Below are positions 1-7,898 of a stretch of DNA of 14,903 bases, one piece after another. A program made the translations under genes and the position numbers. The stretch lies in assembly GCA_020024595.1 (NCBI GenBank), contig JAHHTO010000046.1, positions 1 through 14,903 of the forward strand. The letters are read 5' to 3'. Source of the DNA: Schaedlerella sp. (GTDB lineage: Bacteria; Bacillota; Clostridia; Lachnospirales; Lachnospiraceae). Within the stretch, counting starts at the first letter, position 1. Each line of letters starts with the position of its first letter. The notes under the pieces are model-generated. The model was not told the origin of the DNA. It ran no database searches and worked only from the letters and a program-made list of their open reading frames with translations.

Positions 1-264
1 CAGTTCTTCTGCCAGTGATTCAGCCACTCGTTCAATCAGTTGATACGTATGCGATTTCATATAAGAATCTATAAACTGACTGACTTCACCATAATGAATG
101 GATGCAGTCAAATCATCACTCTTCCCAGCTTTTCTTGTATCCGTATAAAGCGTTGCGGATATTAAAAACTTTTGTCCCAGTTTATTTTCTTCCGGAAATA
201 CTCCGTGATTCGCAAAAACTTCCATATTTTCTATTTTAATTTGATCTGATTTTTTTAATACCAT
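1..264 (-). CDS. folB: Dihydroneopterin aldolase FolB, N-terminal part (possibly FolB-FolK fusion), cut by window edge
   Basis: This is the first 88 codons of a gene running off the left edge, starting at an ATG (264-262) preceded by a GGGAG-type ribosome binding site. FolB cleaves dihydroneopterin to 6-hydroxymethyl-dihydropterin and glycolaldehyde in folate synthesis. Family features seen are the IKIENMEVFANHGVFPEEN start with the conserved Glu region after HGV, an HYGEV segment around residue 57 carrying the active-site Tyr, and LIERVAESLAEEL near the cut. The catalytic Lys would lie outside the window. It begins 13 nt after the folP stop, so it is the last visible gene of the folate operon. 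In many Clostridia FolB is fused to FolK (pyrophosphokinase). That cannot be judged here because the C-terminus is missing. Confidence 0.9.
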   Translation of the reverse strand, partial: MVLKKSDQIKIENMEVFANHGVFPEENKLGQKFLISATLYTDTRKAGKSDDLTASIHYGEVSQFIDSYMKSHTYQLIERVAESLAEEL

Positions 265-277
265 CCTTCTCTCCCGC

Positions 278-1093
278 CTATACCTCATGCTTTTGCAAAA
301 TTGCTTCTGTCATCTGAATTGCTCTGCGGTTTGCTTGTACATCATGCACACGTACAAAAGAACATCCACTCATCACTCCCATTACTGTCGTTGCAAGCGT
401 TCCCTCTTCTCTTTGGTCTGCCGGGAGATCCAATGTCAATCCAATCATAGACTTTCGAGAAGTTCCGAGCAATATCGGATATTCCAGTTCCTTTAATACA
501 GATAAACATTTCATCATTTCCAGATTCATTTCATATGTCTTACCAAATCCGATACCAGGATCCAGAGAAATCCTGTCTTCCTGGATACCAGCTGCTTTTG
601 CCAACCGCACACTTTCCCGCAAATCTTCCAACACATCTGGAATAAAGTCCTGATATTCTGCCTTTTCACGGTTTTGCATCAGACAACATGCAACTTGATG
701 GGATGCAATGACTTCTGCCATTTTTTTATCATATTTTAATCCCCATATATCATTGACCATGTCAGCCCCCGCTTTCAGAGCTTCTGTTGCAACTTTGCTC
801 TTATAAGTATCAATTGAAACCGGAACATCAAAGCGTACCTTCAATGCTTCTACGATCGGTGTTACTCTGGCAATTTCTTCCTCTTCTGTGATCTGAATAT
901 GTCCCGGCCTTGTAGACTCTCCTCCCACATCTAAGATATCTGCACCATCACACACCATTTCTTCCGCATGAAATAGCGCTGCATCTATCTTCTGATATTT
1001 CCCGCCATCAGAAAAGGAATCTGGTGTTACATTTAAGATTCCCATAATATAACAATGCTGTTTTGTATCAAATTCTTTTCCACCGATTTTCAT
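278..1093 (-). CDS. folP: Dihydropteroate synthase
   Basis: A 271-residue enzyme that joins 6-hydroxymethyl-dihydropterin pyrophosphate to p-aminobenzoate, giving dihydropteroate; it is the sulfonamide target. All pterin-binding TIM-barrel signatures are visible: GILNVTPDSFSDGG (18-31), DVGGESTRPG (55-64), SIDTYK (93-98), the ND pair in VNDIWG (113-118), DPGIGFGK (178-185), GTSRKS (210-215) and the C-terminal VRVHDV. The length is typical of stand-alone bacterial FolP. The ATG start overlaps the stop of the upstream HD gene as ATGA and has GGAG eight bases upstream, so translational coupling is likely. Nothing is missing; identity is considered certain. Confidence 0.97.
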   Translation of the reverse strand: MKIGGKEFDTKQHCYIMGILNVTPDSFSDGGKYQKIDAALFHAEEMVCDGADILDVGGESTRPGHIQITEEEEIARVTPIVEALKVRFDVPVSIDTYKSKVATEALKAGADMVNDIWGLKYDKKMAEVIASHQVACCLMQNREKAEYQDFIPDVLEDLRESVRLAKAAGIQEDRISLDPGIGFGKTYEMNLEMMKCLSVLKELEYPILLGTSRKSMIGLTLDLPADQREEGTLATTVMGVMSGCSFVRVHDVQANRRAIQMTEAILQKHEV

Positions 1094-1605
1094 AATTCCA
1101 TCTCCATATTCTTTTTTTCCAAACTCCAGTTACACTCTCTTTCTGCCTGACAACAAAAGCATGGTCTGGACTTCTTGTCACTGATATACAACAGTTTTTC
1201 CAAAGATGACATATCTGACCGGTATCTCCGATGCCCGCGAATTGCCTGAAGGATTTCTTTTCGTTCGCTCACACTAAATACTTCTGTTTGATTTTCCTGT
1301 GCAGTCACTTCCTGAAGAATTACTTCCGCAATCTCTGCCGATGCAATTTCATGAGGAATTCCTTCCTCATACTGGCGGGATTTTCCTATATCATGCAGCA
1401 GTGCTGCCGCATAAATGACCTCTCTTCGAAAACCAAGCTTCTGCTCCAGATTCTGAATGTAGGCAATTCTTGCCACATCCAATAAATGATCCATCTGGTG
1501 ACAACAGAATTTTCGATCCTTTTCTGCCACTTCCAGTCTCCTATAATTCTCCTGAAACAACGGATGCCTTCGAATTTCTTCTATTATATTTTGATTCTCT
1601 TCCAT
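1090..1605 (-). CDS. HD-domain phosphohydrolase of the folate operon
   Basis: A 171-residue protein of the HDIG family. Likely metal ligands are a His in HQMDH (36-40), the HD doublet in LLHDIGK (69-75), His85, His125 and Asp143. Near the C-terminus is a cysteine cluster, PCFCCQAEREC (148-158, Cys 149, 151, 152, 158), which may hold a metal. The start at 1605 was chosen because AGGAGAG lies just upstream; a longer reading from 1695 would overlap folE by 59 nt and has a non-HD-like leader. It sits between folE and folP and overlaps folP by ATGA, so it is probably co-translated with folP. The family hydrolyses phosphoesters of nucleotides or similar substrates. Acting on a pterin phosphate is an inference from position only; a general nucleotidase is the main alternative. 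Confidence 0.85.
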   Translation of the reverse strand: MEENQNIIEEIRRHPLFQENYRRLEVAEKDRKFCCHQMDHLLDVARIAYIQNLEQKLGFRREVIYAAALLHDIGKSRQYEEGIPHEIASAEIAEVILQEVTAQENQTEVFSVSERKEILQAIRGHRRYRSDMSSLEKLLYISDKKSRPCFCCQAERECNWSLEKKNMEMEL

Positions 1606-1636
1606 TATTTCTCTCCTGATGCCTCTTCTGTTCCCG

Positions 1637-2194
1637 CTACAAACGGAGCATCCTGAAAAATGTATCTTCCAGAATTGGATTTTCCAGGAATTCACCTCGT
1701 TTTACAATTGTTACAGTCTGACTTCCCGGCTTTTTGATACCACGCATTGTCATGCACATATGCTCCGCTTCAATCATAACCATCACACCCTTCGGCTGCA
1801 AATATTCCATCAATGCATCTGCAATCTGTCCTGTCAGCTGTTCCTGGAGCTGCAATCGCTTTGCAAAGACTTCTACCGTTCGAGCCAGCTTACTCAACCC
1901 CACAACTTTTCCGTCTGGAATATAAGCAATATGAGCCTTTCCATAAAACGGCAGTAAATGATGCTCACATGTAGAATAAAACGTAATATCCTTTTCTACT
2001 ACCATTTCGTTATTTTTTACATGAAATGTCTTTGCGAGGTATGTTTCTGTATGCTCCTCATACCCACCATATATTTCTTCATACATTCTGGCAATTCTAT
2101 CCGGTGTTTCCACCAGACCTTCCCGGTTTATATCCTCTCCGATCCCTTCCAGCAAAAGCCGAACTGCCTGCTTGACTTTTTCCTGATTAATCAT
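1637..2194 (-). CDS. folE: GTP cyclohydrolase I (type IA, zinc-dependent)
   Basis: It converts GTP to 7,8-dihydroneopterin triphosphate, the first committed step of folate synthesis. Read from 2194 it is 185 residues. The zinc site is intact: Cys76 and His79 in STCEHHLLPF, with Cys147 in EAEHMCM. Catalytic His78 and His145 match the known enzyme. LVETPDRIARMY (27-38), the GLSKLAR segment (99-105) and the C-terminal RGEFL are also typical. The start at 2194 is preferred over 2224 because GAGGA stands seven bases before 2194, whereas 2224 has only a poor site. The gene follows folC by about 45 nt and precedes the HD gene by 31 nt. Confidence 0.95.
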   Translation of the reverse strand: MINQEKVKQAVRLLLEGIGEDINREGLVETPDRIARMYEEIYGGYEEHTETYLAKTFHVKNNEMVVEKDITFYSTCEHHLLPFYGKAHIAYIPDGKVVGLSKLARTVEVFAKRLQLQEQLTGQIADALMEYLQPKGVMVMIEAEHMCMTMRGIKKPGSQTVTIVKRGEFLENPILEDTFFRMLRL

Positions 2195-2239
2195 GTTCTT
2201 TTCCTCATATTCTGAATTTTGCATTCATTTCAATTTCCA

Positions 2240-3556
2240 TCATGCTCTGCTTCTGAGAGTTTCTATCACTTTCCCCAAATAAGAAAGCGAACCAAATGCA
2301 AGAATTACTTCATCTGTTCTCGCCCCTTGCAGTGCGGTATACACAGCCTGTTCTATTTCTCCTACAGCATGCACCTCCAACGAATTGCCTGATGCTTCTA
2401 CAAAGGCTTTCGCCAAAAGTTCCGCATCCAATGTCCGATTTGTATCCGGTAGATTCACTGTATACACTTTCTTCACACAGGGAATTATCAAATTCACAAT
2501 CTTCTCATATTCCTTGTCTTTGAATACTCCCATAATACAAGTCAACTTTTTGCCCGGAAAATATACCTCCACAGATTCACGCAGTCGCTTGACAGCATCC
2601 TCATTGTGTGCGCCATCTACAATAAATACCGGATTTTCAGATACACAGGTAAATCTTCCTATCCACTCCGTTTTTTCAAATCCAGACCGCATCACCTGTT
2701 TGGAAACAACATTGTGTAATTTTTCCTGTTCCATCGCAACACTGTTCCATGCATGAATAACTTCCCATGCAGTTACCGCATTCACAATCTGATGTCGTCC
2801 GGCAAGTCCGATCCGAATAGCATCCATTCCCTGATAAGAAAACACCTGTCCCTTATAATCTTCTTGAGAAACAACCGTCTTCTCTGGTCTTGCATAGACA
2901 AGTGGACAGCCGTATTTTGCCGCTTCTCTCTCCAGTACTTCTCTGACTTCCGGTTTCTGTGGCGCAGACACCACTTTGCATCCCTGTTTGATAATTCCCG
3001 CCTTATTTTCTGCAATCTCCGACAGCGTTTCTCCCAAAAAACCCATATGATCCCGGCTGATTGTGCCAAATGCTGCGATCACCGTATGCTCCACTATATT
3101 TGTGGCATCCAGTTTTCCCCCCAGACCGGTTTCCAGCACCACCACATCACATTTCATTTTCCGGAAATATAAAAAAGCTATTGCGGTCTCCATCTCAAAC
3201 ACAGTCGGACTTTCTTTTCCGGCCGCCTCCATACGCGCAACAGCTTTCTGAACTTTTTCAACTAATTCTGCAAATATCTCCTCGGAAATCCACTGCCCAT
3301 CCACCTGTATTCTCTCCAGATAAGACATAACAGTCGGCGAAACATATCTTCCGGTCTTAAGCCCCGCCTCACTTAGAATCGTTGACGTGTACGCAAGCAC
3401 AGACCCTTTGCCGTTCGTTCCCGCAATGTGTATGAACTGCAAATCATCCTGCGGATTCCCGAGTTCACACAACAAACCACGAATCGTATCCAAGCCAAGT
3501 ACACTTCCGTATTTCGACACTTCGTCCAAATATACCCTTGCTTCTTTATAGGTCAC
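2240..3556 (-). CDS. folC: Bifunctional folylpolyglutamate synthase / dihydrofolate synthase
   Basis: A 438-residue Mur-ligase-fold ATP enzyme. It adds glutamate to dihydropteroate and/or extends the glutamate tail of folates. Motifs seen are the P-loop GTNGKGS (46-52), ETGLGGKLDATN (142-153), the DHMGFLGETLSEIA stretch (169-182), NKAGIIK (184-190) and VDGAHNED (313-320) at the start of the C-terminal domain. The start is GTG at 3556 with AAAGGA about ten bases upstream. It is the first gene of the folate operon and lies directly behind the promoter at 3630-3658. Whether both activities are present cannot be told from sequence, but in an operon with folP the dihydrofolate synthase role is expected. 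Confidence 0.95.
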   Translation of the reverse strand: MTYKEARVYLDEVSKYGSVLGLDTIRGLLCELGNPQDDLQFIHIAGTNGKGSVLAYTSTILSEAGLKTGRYVSPTVMSYLERIQVDGQWISEEIFAELVEKVQKAVARMEAAGKESPTVFEMETAIAFLYFRKMKCDVVVLETGLGGKLDATNIVEHTVIAAFGTISRDHMGFLGETLSEIAENKAGIIKQGCKVVSAPQKPEVREVLEREAAKYGCPLVYARPEKTVVSQEDYKGQVFSYQGMDAIRIGLAGRHQIVNAVTAWEVIHAWNSVAMEQEKLHNVVSKQVMRSGFEKTEWIGRFTCVSENPVFIVDGAHNEDAVKRLRESVEVYFPGKKLTCIMGVFKDKEYEKIVNLIIPCVKKVYTVNLPDTNRTLDAELLAKAFVEASGNSLEVHAVGEIEQAVYTALQGARTDEVILAFGSLSYLGKVIETLRSRA

Positions 3557-3591
3557 GTTATTCGTTTCCTTTCTCTACTATATAATTGCAT

Positions 3592-3622
3592 GTGATAACG
3601 TTCCTTTACAGAACGCTATCAC
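3592..3622 (-). repeat. 12-bp inverted repeat in the folC leader
   Basis: On the minus strand the arms GTGATAGCGTTC and GAACGTTATCAC flank a 7-base loop and pair with a single G-U wobble. The repeat begins about where the transcript from the promoter at 3630-3658 should start, so it could be a repressor operator or a hairpin at the mRNA 5' end. There is no U-run on either side, so it is not a normal intrinsic terminator. Confidence 0.6.
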
Positions 3623-3629
3623 TTTGTCA

Positions 3630-3658
3630 ATCATATCACTTCCTGTATGTTCACACAA
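3630..3658 (-). promoter_or_regulatory. folC: Promoter of the folate operon (extended -10)
   Basis: The minus strand shows TTGTGT (3658-3653), a 17-base spacer and TATGAT (3635-3630). The -10 is preceded by TGA, making an extended -10 (TGNTATGAT). The expected start of transcription is near 3623, about 67 bases before the folC GTG. No tetrahydrofolate riboswitch was recognised in this short leader. Confidence 0.55.
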
Positions 3659-3705
3659 GTATAATTTCATTATAACCAAAAATAAGCCTCATTTGATTTT
3701 CTCTA

Positions 3706-6700
3706 TCAATGGCGCTTCTTCTTTAATATGGCCATTGCAGCTGTCAACAGCACCAACCCACCTGCAATCGGAAGAAATGTTTGGATAGTAATTACGCCAC
3801 CGGTCATCGGTACCTGAAAAACCGCATGATTTGTAATTTCATATGTATAGTCATAAATAAGATAAACCTTGGAATCAGGATAGTAAACACACTGCTCTTT
3901 ATCAATCCTCTTTTCTGCGATATCCTCTGTTGTCATCTGCATCGGAACTGTAAGAACAAGCGGCTCTTTCAAAAGCGTATGTCCTTCCGTCGTCTTGCTC
4001 TCTGTGATGGTATATGTGTCAGGATGCAAGTTTTCAAACAGGATTTCTCCATTGGTATCTGTACTTTTTTCCACTATTACTTTTCCCTTTCGATTTTTCA
4101 CTTCAAAGACCGCTCCGCAAAGAGGGGTTTTTCCATCTGTATCCAGTTTCTTAATTCTGACGCTCCCGCAAATGAGAGTATTCGTGATCTGATAGGAATT
4201 GTCTGAAATCCTATTGATTTGTGTCCGATATCCTACAACTTCCTCTTCCTCAACTGTATAATCGTATCTCTCTCCCTTCGCATCGTACTTCTCCAGATTC
4301 ATAAAAGAATCTTTCCAACAATTTGATTCTGATAACTTCATAGACTTTATCCTTGTTCCATTCTTTAACAACCAGACCGTAACTTCTCCAGGTCTTCCCT
4401 CGTAATTCTCATCCTCCCATATCTTATTCACATCTACATTCACATACTCATTTTTAAATGCCACGGAACCTCCCTCCGTCTCAATTTTGAGCTGATTATC
4501 CAGATTTTTCAATGTCACTCCATCTGAAGACGTTGCTGATAACGGAATTTGATCATCTACCGCAACTGTTGTAATCGCCGCTTTTTCAGATACTGTTACC
4601 GTACCTGTCTGCGGAGAAATCCTGTTATCATCATCATCTACTTCATATATGTAATACGTTCCCGGCTCTACGTTCGGAATCACAGCACTTCCTGTTGAGG
4701 AATCTTTCTTTACAACCACATAAGCCTCCCCAAGATAGTCCGTTATTTTCCCGTCAGCCTGTTTCTTCGTTGAATATACAAACCGAAACTTCTGATCTGT
4801 TGTAAATGAAGAACCTGTGACAAATTTGTTTATTGTGATACTCGGTTTCTCCTGTCTATTGAAAATGATTGATGGCGAGGACATTGTTTTTGTCCGCAAT
4901 TCATTTACATTTTGTGTTGACACATATGTAAGCATCTGCGTCGTATTGGATTCTTGCACTCTGTCTTTTCCGTCTGTCACATTTTGATAATCTGCATATT
5001 TAATCGGAAAAGAAAACTCATGTCCTGCTGCCGTATAGGTGCCATTTGTCAGATTTCCAATATACCAGTATACGGTCTTCGTACTTTTCACATAAATATG
5101 TACCGCACCTTCTTTTGCTGCATGATACACACTGGTCGGCACTCCTTTTGTCATTCCAGAACCTTGCGACGTTAGTACCTTCCAGGATTCATCCAACCTG
5201 CTTTCATCTAATGAAAATGGACCGTTCAGTGTATCTGTATAAAATGCATCCTGTCCTTTGATGTCAATAACATACTGACTGTTGATTCGATTCAGAATCG
5301 TAGTTTTCAATGCCTCAAATTCATTTGTATATCTGGCAAACACCGCCGTTCCTGTAGAATCTATGTCATCTATCCGTTCTTTCAAACCTGTTGTATCATA
5401 CTGATTCACTCCAACACCACAGGAATAGATGGTCACCCCGCTGATCGACTTTAGTTGGGAAATCTGATTCAGCCCATTGATTTTCAAATTCTTTACATCT
5501 ACAGGCTTTCCAGCTGTTCCCTGTGGCATACCATCGGTCAAGAAAATAATCAGTGTCTTCTTTTCTTGATCCGCTGTACTGCGATTATTTAGGAATTCTA
5601 ATGTATTTTCAAACGCCCTCGTCCAGTTGGTTCCATCATATGTGAATGGATTTTCAATCTGCCATTTGATCGAATTTCCATTTGTTGTAAATGGGAGTCT
5701 GGTCACATCATTTTTATGGGTCATACGCCCTGTGTTGTCCTCATATAGTCCATCTGTAGTATTATTTGAAGATGCATTACTCCAAGACCCTTGATTAGGC
5801 ACATCTCCCCAGAACGGAATATAAGCAATCTTGTTATCCGGATTCATCTCCTGGATTCTGGTAACTAAAGCACTCATAAAATCCTGTGATTTTGACAGTC
5901 TGTCATTCATTTGGCATTCTGCCATGGCACAGGTGCTTAAAATCCAGTTTCCATGATACTGAACAACCTGAGACACATCCAAAAAATACTGTGGATCACT
6001 TTCCGATACTGTCTGCGGATGTCCATTTTCATCATAATAGCTTCCCTGCGTCATACGAACTACTCTTCGTCCTTCCGGAAGATATACATTCCTTGCTTCT
6101 TCACCTGTGACTAGCATATAATGATGTAAATCTGTGGAAGATGTATTATATAGATTATTTCCATGAACCATCGTCCATTTCGGAAGATTGGAAGTCACAT
6201 CATCTTTCACGAGAAGATAATAATGCCCGTCCGTCTGACATGGAGAATTATAATACATTTCTCCATTATGCAGCCATCCTTCTCTAAATCCCTGATACCC
6301 GGAAGATTCATCTTTATGTGTGATCCGGGTTATATATCCTTCTTCTGTCTCAGTGGCAATATCGCTGACCGTTTCAGACCATCCCATAGAATTCTGAACC
6401 GGATACCATCGAACCCCTGATTTTACATCCCATCCTTGTTTTACAACCTCAAGATTATATCCATAATTTACATCCATAGATCCGGATTTATCATGAATCA
6501 AAACAACATTCATCTCCTCCATTCCCTTTATTGTACCGGAATTGGAACTATACTGCAGAGTAATCTTGCCATTACCATTTGATGCATCTACCCACTGTGT
6601 TCTTTTTCTGATATCCACAGTCAGATCTGTCACACTGCTTGCCAATGTCATCACTTCATACGCAGAAGGATGATACGCATATCTGTCAAAATACTCTGCA

Positions 6701-7035
6701 TCTTCATTGCTTTGTTCCACATGTGATTCTTTATATTCCTGTCCATCTTCCGGTGTCCCATACTCTACCGTACCATCTTTTTTCACAATTTTTCCTTCCT
6801 CAATAGAGCTTACATCATTTGCATATTCTATTTCATCCTTCTGTGTTATCACTTCCTCGCTTTCCGTCTTATCCCCTGTACTAGACTCAATCAGTTCCTC
6901 CACATCAGAAGTATCTGTATTCTCGGAATCATATGCATGTGATCGGAATCCGAAACCAGAGAACACACTTATACACATTACACTCAACAGACAGATTACT
7001 ATTATTTTTTTATTCCTCTCTCCTATCCTTTCCAC
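3706..7035 (-). CDS. VWA/Cna_B pilus tip adhesin with VPMTG sorting signal
   Basis: A very large (about 1,106-1,109 residues) secreted, sortase-anchored protein, by architecture the ancillary or tip pilin. In order: basic n-region and signal peptide (to about 34); acidic linker; VWA domain with MIDAS motif DKSGSM (182-187) and a second half holding TLIIFLTDGMPQG (494-506); three Cna_B/SpaA-like domains at about 730-865, 866-955 and 956-1072; sorting signal VPMTG (1075-1079), hydrophobic helix, KKKRH tail. Each Cna_B domain shows a Lys near its start and an Asn in its last strand, as for isopeptide bonds. Roughly 200-280 residues are inserted inside the VWA fold, as in adhesins such as RrgA. 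The GTG at 7035 lies inside the ribosome binding site. An ATA at 7026, eight bases behind AAGGAGG and overlapping the sortase stop as ATAG, fits better as the start. Confidence 0.9.
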   Translation of the reverse strand: MERIGERNKKIIVICLLSVMCISVFSGFGFRSHAYDSENTDTSDVEELIESSTGDKTESEEVITQKDEIEYANDVSSIEEGKIVKKDGTVEYGTPEDGQEYKESHVEQSNEDAEYFDRYAYHPSAYEVMTLASSVTDLTVDIRKRTQWVDASNGNGKITLQYSSNSGTIKGMEEMNVVLIHDKSGSMDVNYGYNLEVVKQGWDVKSGVRWYPVQNSMGWSETVSDIATETEEGYITRITHKDESSGYQGFREGWLHNGEMYYNSPCQTDGHYYLLVKDDVTSNLPKWTMVHGNNLYNTSSTDLHHYMLVTGEEARNVYLPEGRRVVRMTQGSYYDENGHPQTVSESDPQYFLDVSQVVQYHGNWILSTCAMAECQMNDRLSKSQDFMSALVTRIQEMNPDNKIAYIPFWGDVPNQGSWSNASSNNTTDGLYEDNTGRMTHKNDVTRLPFTTNGNSIKWQIENPFTYDGTNWTRAFENTLEFLNNRSTADQEKKTLIIFLTDGMPQGTAGKPVDVKNLKINGLNQISQLKSISGVTIYSCGVGVNQYDTTGLKERIDDIDSTGTAVFARYTNEFEALKTTILNRINSQYVIDIKGQDAFYTDTLNGPFSLDESRLDESWKVLTSQGSGMTKGVPTSVYHAAKEGAVHIYVKSTKTVYWYIGNLTNGTYTAAGHEFSFPIKYADYQNVTDGKDRVQESNTTQMLTYVSTQNVNELRTKTMSSPSIIFNRQEKPSITINKFVTGSSFTTDQKFRFVYSTKKQADGKITDYLGEAYVVVKKDSSTGSAVIPNVEPGTYYIYEVDDDDNRISPQTGTVTVSEKAAITTVAVDDQIPLSATSSDGVTLKNLDNQLKIETEGGSVAFKNEYVNVDVNKIWEDENYEGRPGEVTVWLLKNGTRIKSMKLSESNCWKDSFMNLEKYDAKGERYDYTVEEEEVVGYRTQINRISDNSYQITNTLICGSVRIKKLDTDGKTPLCGAVFEVKNRKGKVIVEKSTDTNGEILFENLHPDTYTITESKTTEGHTLLKEPLVLTVPMQMTTEDIAEKRIDKEQCVYYPDSKVYLIYDYTYEITNHAVFQVPMTGGVITIQTFLPIAGGLVLLTAAMAILKKKRH

Positions 7036-7892
7036 CTCCTTGAAAATCTTCGATAAAAAGACACCATTCCCAAACTAAATATGAATACTGTCAGACTGAG
7101 AACTACAGCACGTTCATATTCTGCCATCCATTTTGATTTCACGGATTTTCCCTTCAACTCTTCTGAATCTGCTGCAACTTTCCAATCATCCACGCGCACC
7201 CCTCGGACCAAAAGACGATGTGAATTGATACCATACGGTGTACAAGTTACCAACGTACAATAATCTTTTCCTTTTTCCACGTATAAATCCGATAATTCTG
7301 TTGGATGTACTACTTTAATTTGATCCACCTGATATGCAAGATTTTCACCCAGAACTTTTAGAAAAAAAACATTGCCTTCTTCCATTTTTGTCAAATCCGT
7401 AAATAACTTTGCATGATTTAATCCGGTATGTCCTGTCAGAACTGTATGTGTACTCCTTCCTCCAATCGGCAGTGAACTATTTTCTAGATGTCCGATGCCT
7501 TTTTCCAGAACAGCCTCTGTAGTCCCATGATAAATCGGAAGTTTCACCCGGATCGACGGAATCTCCAAAACCCCCATAACACCATACGAATCCATATTTA
7601 GTAAGGAATTATATTCTCTCGTTTTTTCCCTGTTTATTTTTCCAATAAAAGGATCTTGTAACTGGATATGTCCTCTAAAAATTGATTCATTATATTCTCG
7701 TACCTGTTTCAGTGCTGCTTCTTTTTCTTTATCTTCCTTTTCGACTCCCTTTTTTTCCACTGCATGAGCAAAAGAGTCTGTACGCCGTTCAAATATATAA
7801 TTTGATATAAATGGATAATTCATTAACACTACTGCTGCAAAAAATAACAGAAATACCAACAACGCTTTTATCATATCCCTTGTTCTGCTCAT
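7023..7892 (-). CDS. Class C (pilus) sortase with DPF lid
   Basis: A 289-residue membrane transpeptidase that polymerises pilins by linking the Thr of a cleaved LPXTG-type signal to a pilin-motif Lys. It has an N-terminal transmembrane helix (about 8-24), a lid motif DPF (80-82) as in autoinhibited class C sortases, catalytic His155 in LTGHTG, Cys217 in LVTCTPYG and Arg226 in SHRLLVRG, and a C-terminal helix (about 263-279) with a basic tail. All class C traits are present. It follows the backbone pilin by 6 nt, with only a weak ribosome binding site at its ATG. Its last codons contain the ribosome binding site of the tip adhesin gene. It is the best candidate for the pilus polymerase. Confidence 0.93.
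   Translation of the reverse strand: MSRTRDMIKALLVFLLFFAAVVLMNYPFISNYIFERRTDSFAHAVEKKGVEKEDKEKEAALKQVREYNESIFRGHIQLQDPFIGKINREKTREYNSLLNMDSYGVMGVLEIPSIRVKLPIYHGTTEAVLEKGIGHLENSSLPIGGRSTHTVLTGHTGLNHAKLFTDLTKMEEGNVFFLKVLGENLAYQVDQIKVVHPTELSDLYVEKGKDYCTLVTCTPYGINSHRLLVRGVRVDDWKVAADSEELKGKSVKSKWMAEYERAVVLSLTVFIFSLGMVSFYRRFSRRWKG
7035..7041 (-). promoter_or_regulatory. Ribosome binding site deciding the tip adhesin start
   Basis: AAGGAGG on the minus strand is a perfect site. The GTG at 7035 overlaps it and cannot be served by it. Eight bases downstream is the in-frame ATA (7026-7024), which overlaps the TAG stop of the class C sortase by three of its bases. Confidence 0.5.
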
Positions 7893-7898
7893 ATCCTA

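Noticed and set aside
1606..1695. Longer N-terminus of the HD protein starting at 1695
   Set aside because: It overlaps folE by 59 nt, and the Cys/Trp-rich leader is unlike the family. The start at 1605 has a good ribosome binding site.
2753..3330. Several open frames on the plus strand over folC, and one on the minus strand at 2782-3069 in another frame
   Set aside because: They lie within folC, which has full family motifs, and they have no recognisable domains; they are shadows of a real gene.
3625..3630. TTGACA on the minus strand as -35 for folC
   Set aside because: No acceptable -10 lies 15-19 bases further on; the inverted repeat occupies that place. The TTGTGT / TGATATGAT pair just upstream is a better promoter.
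3557..3705. Tetrahydrofolate riboswitch before folC
   Set aside because: The predicted leader is only about 67 bases and holds a simple hairpin. The conserved junction sequences of that riboswitch were not seen.
3670..3705. Intrinsic terminator between the pilus and folate operons
   Set aside because: Only weak AT-rich pairing (about 6-7 bp with wobbles) and no clean U-run were found. Read-through from the pilus operon into folC is therefore possible but unproven.
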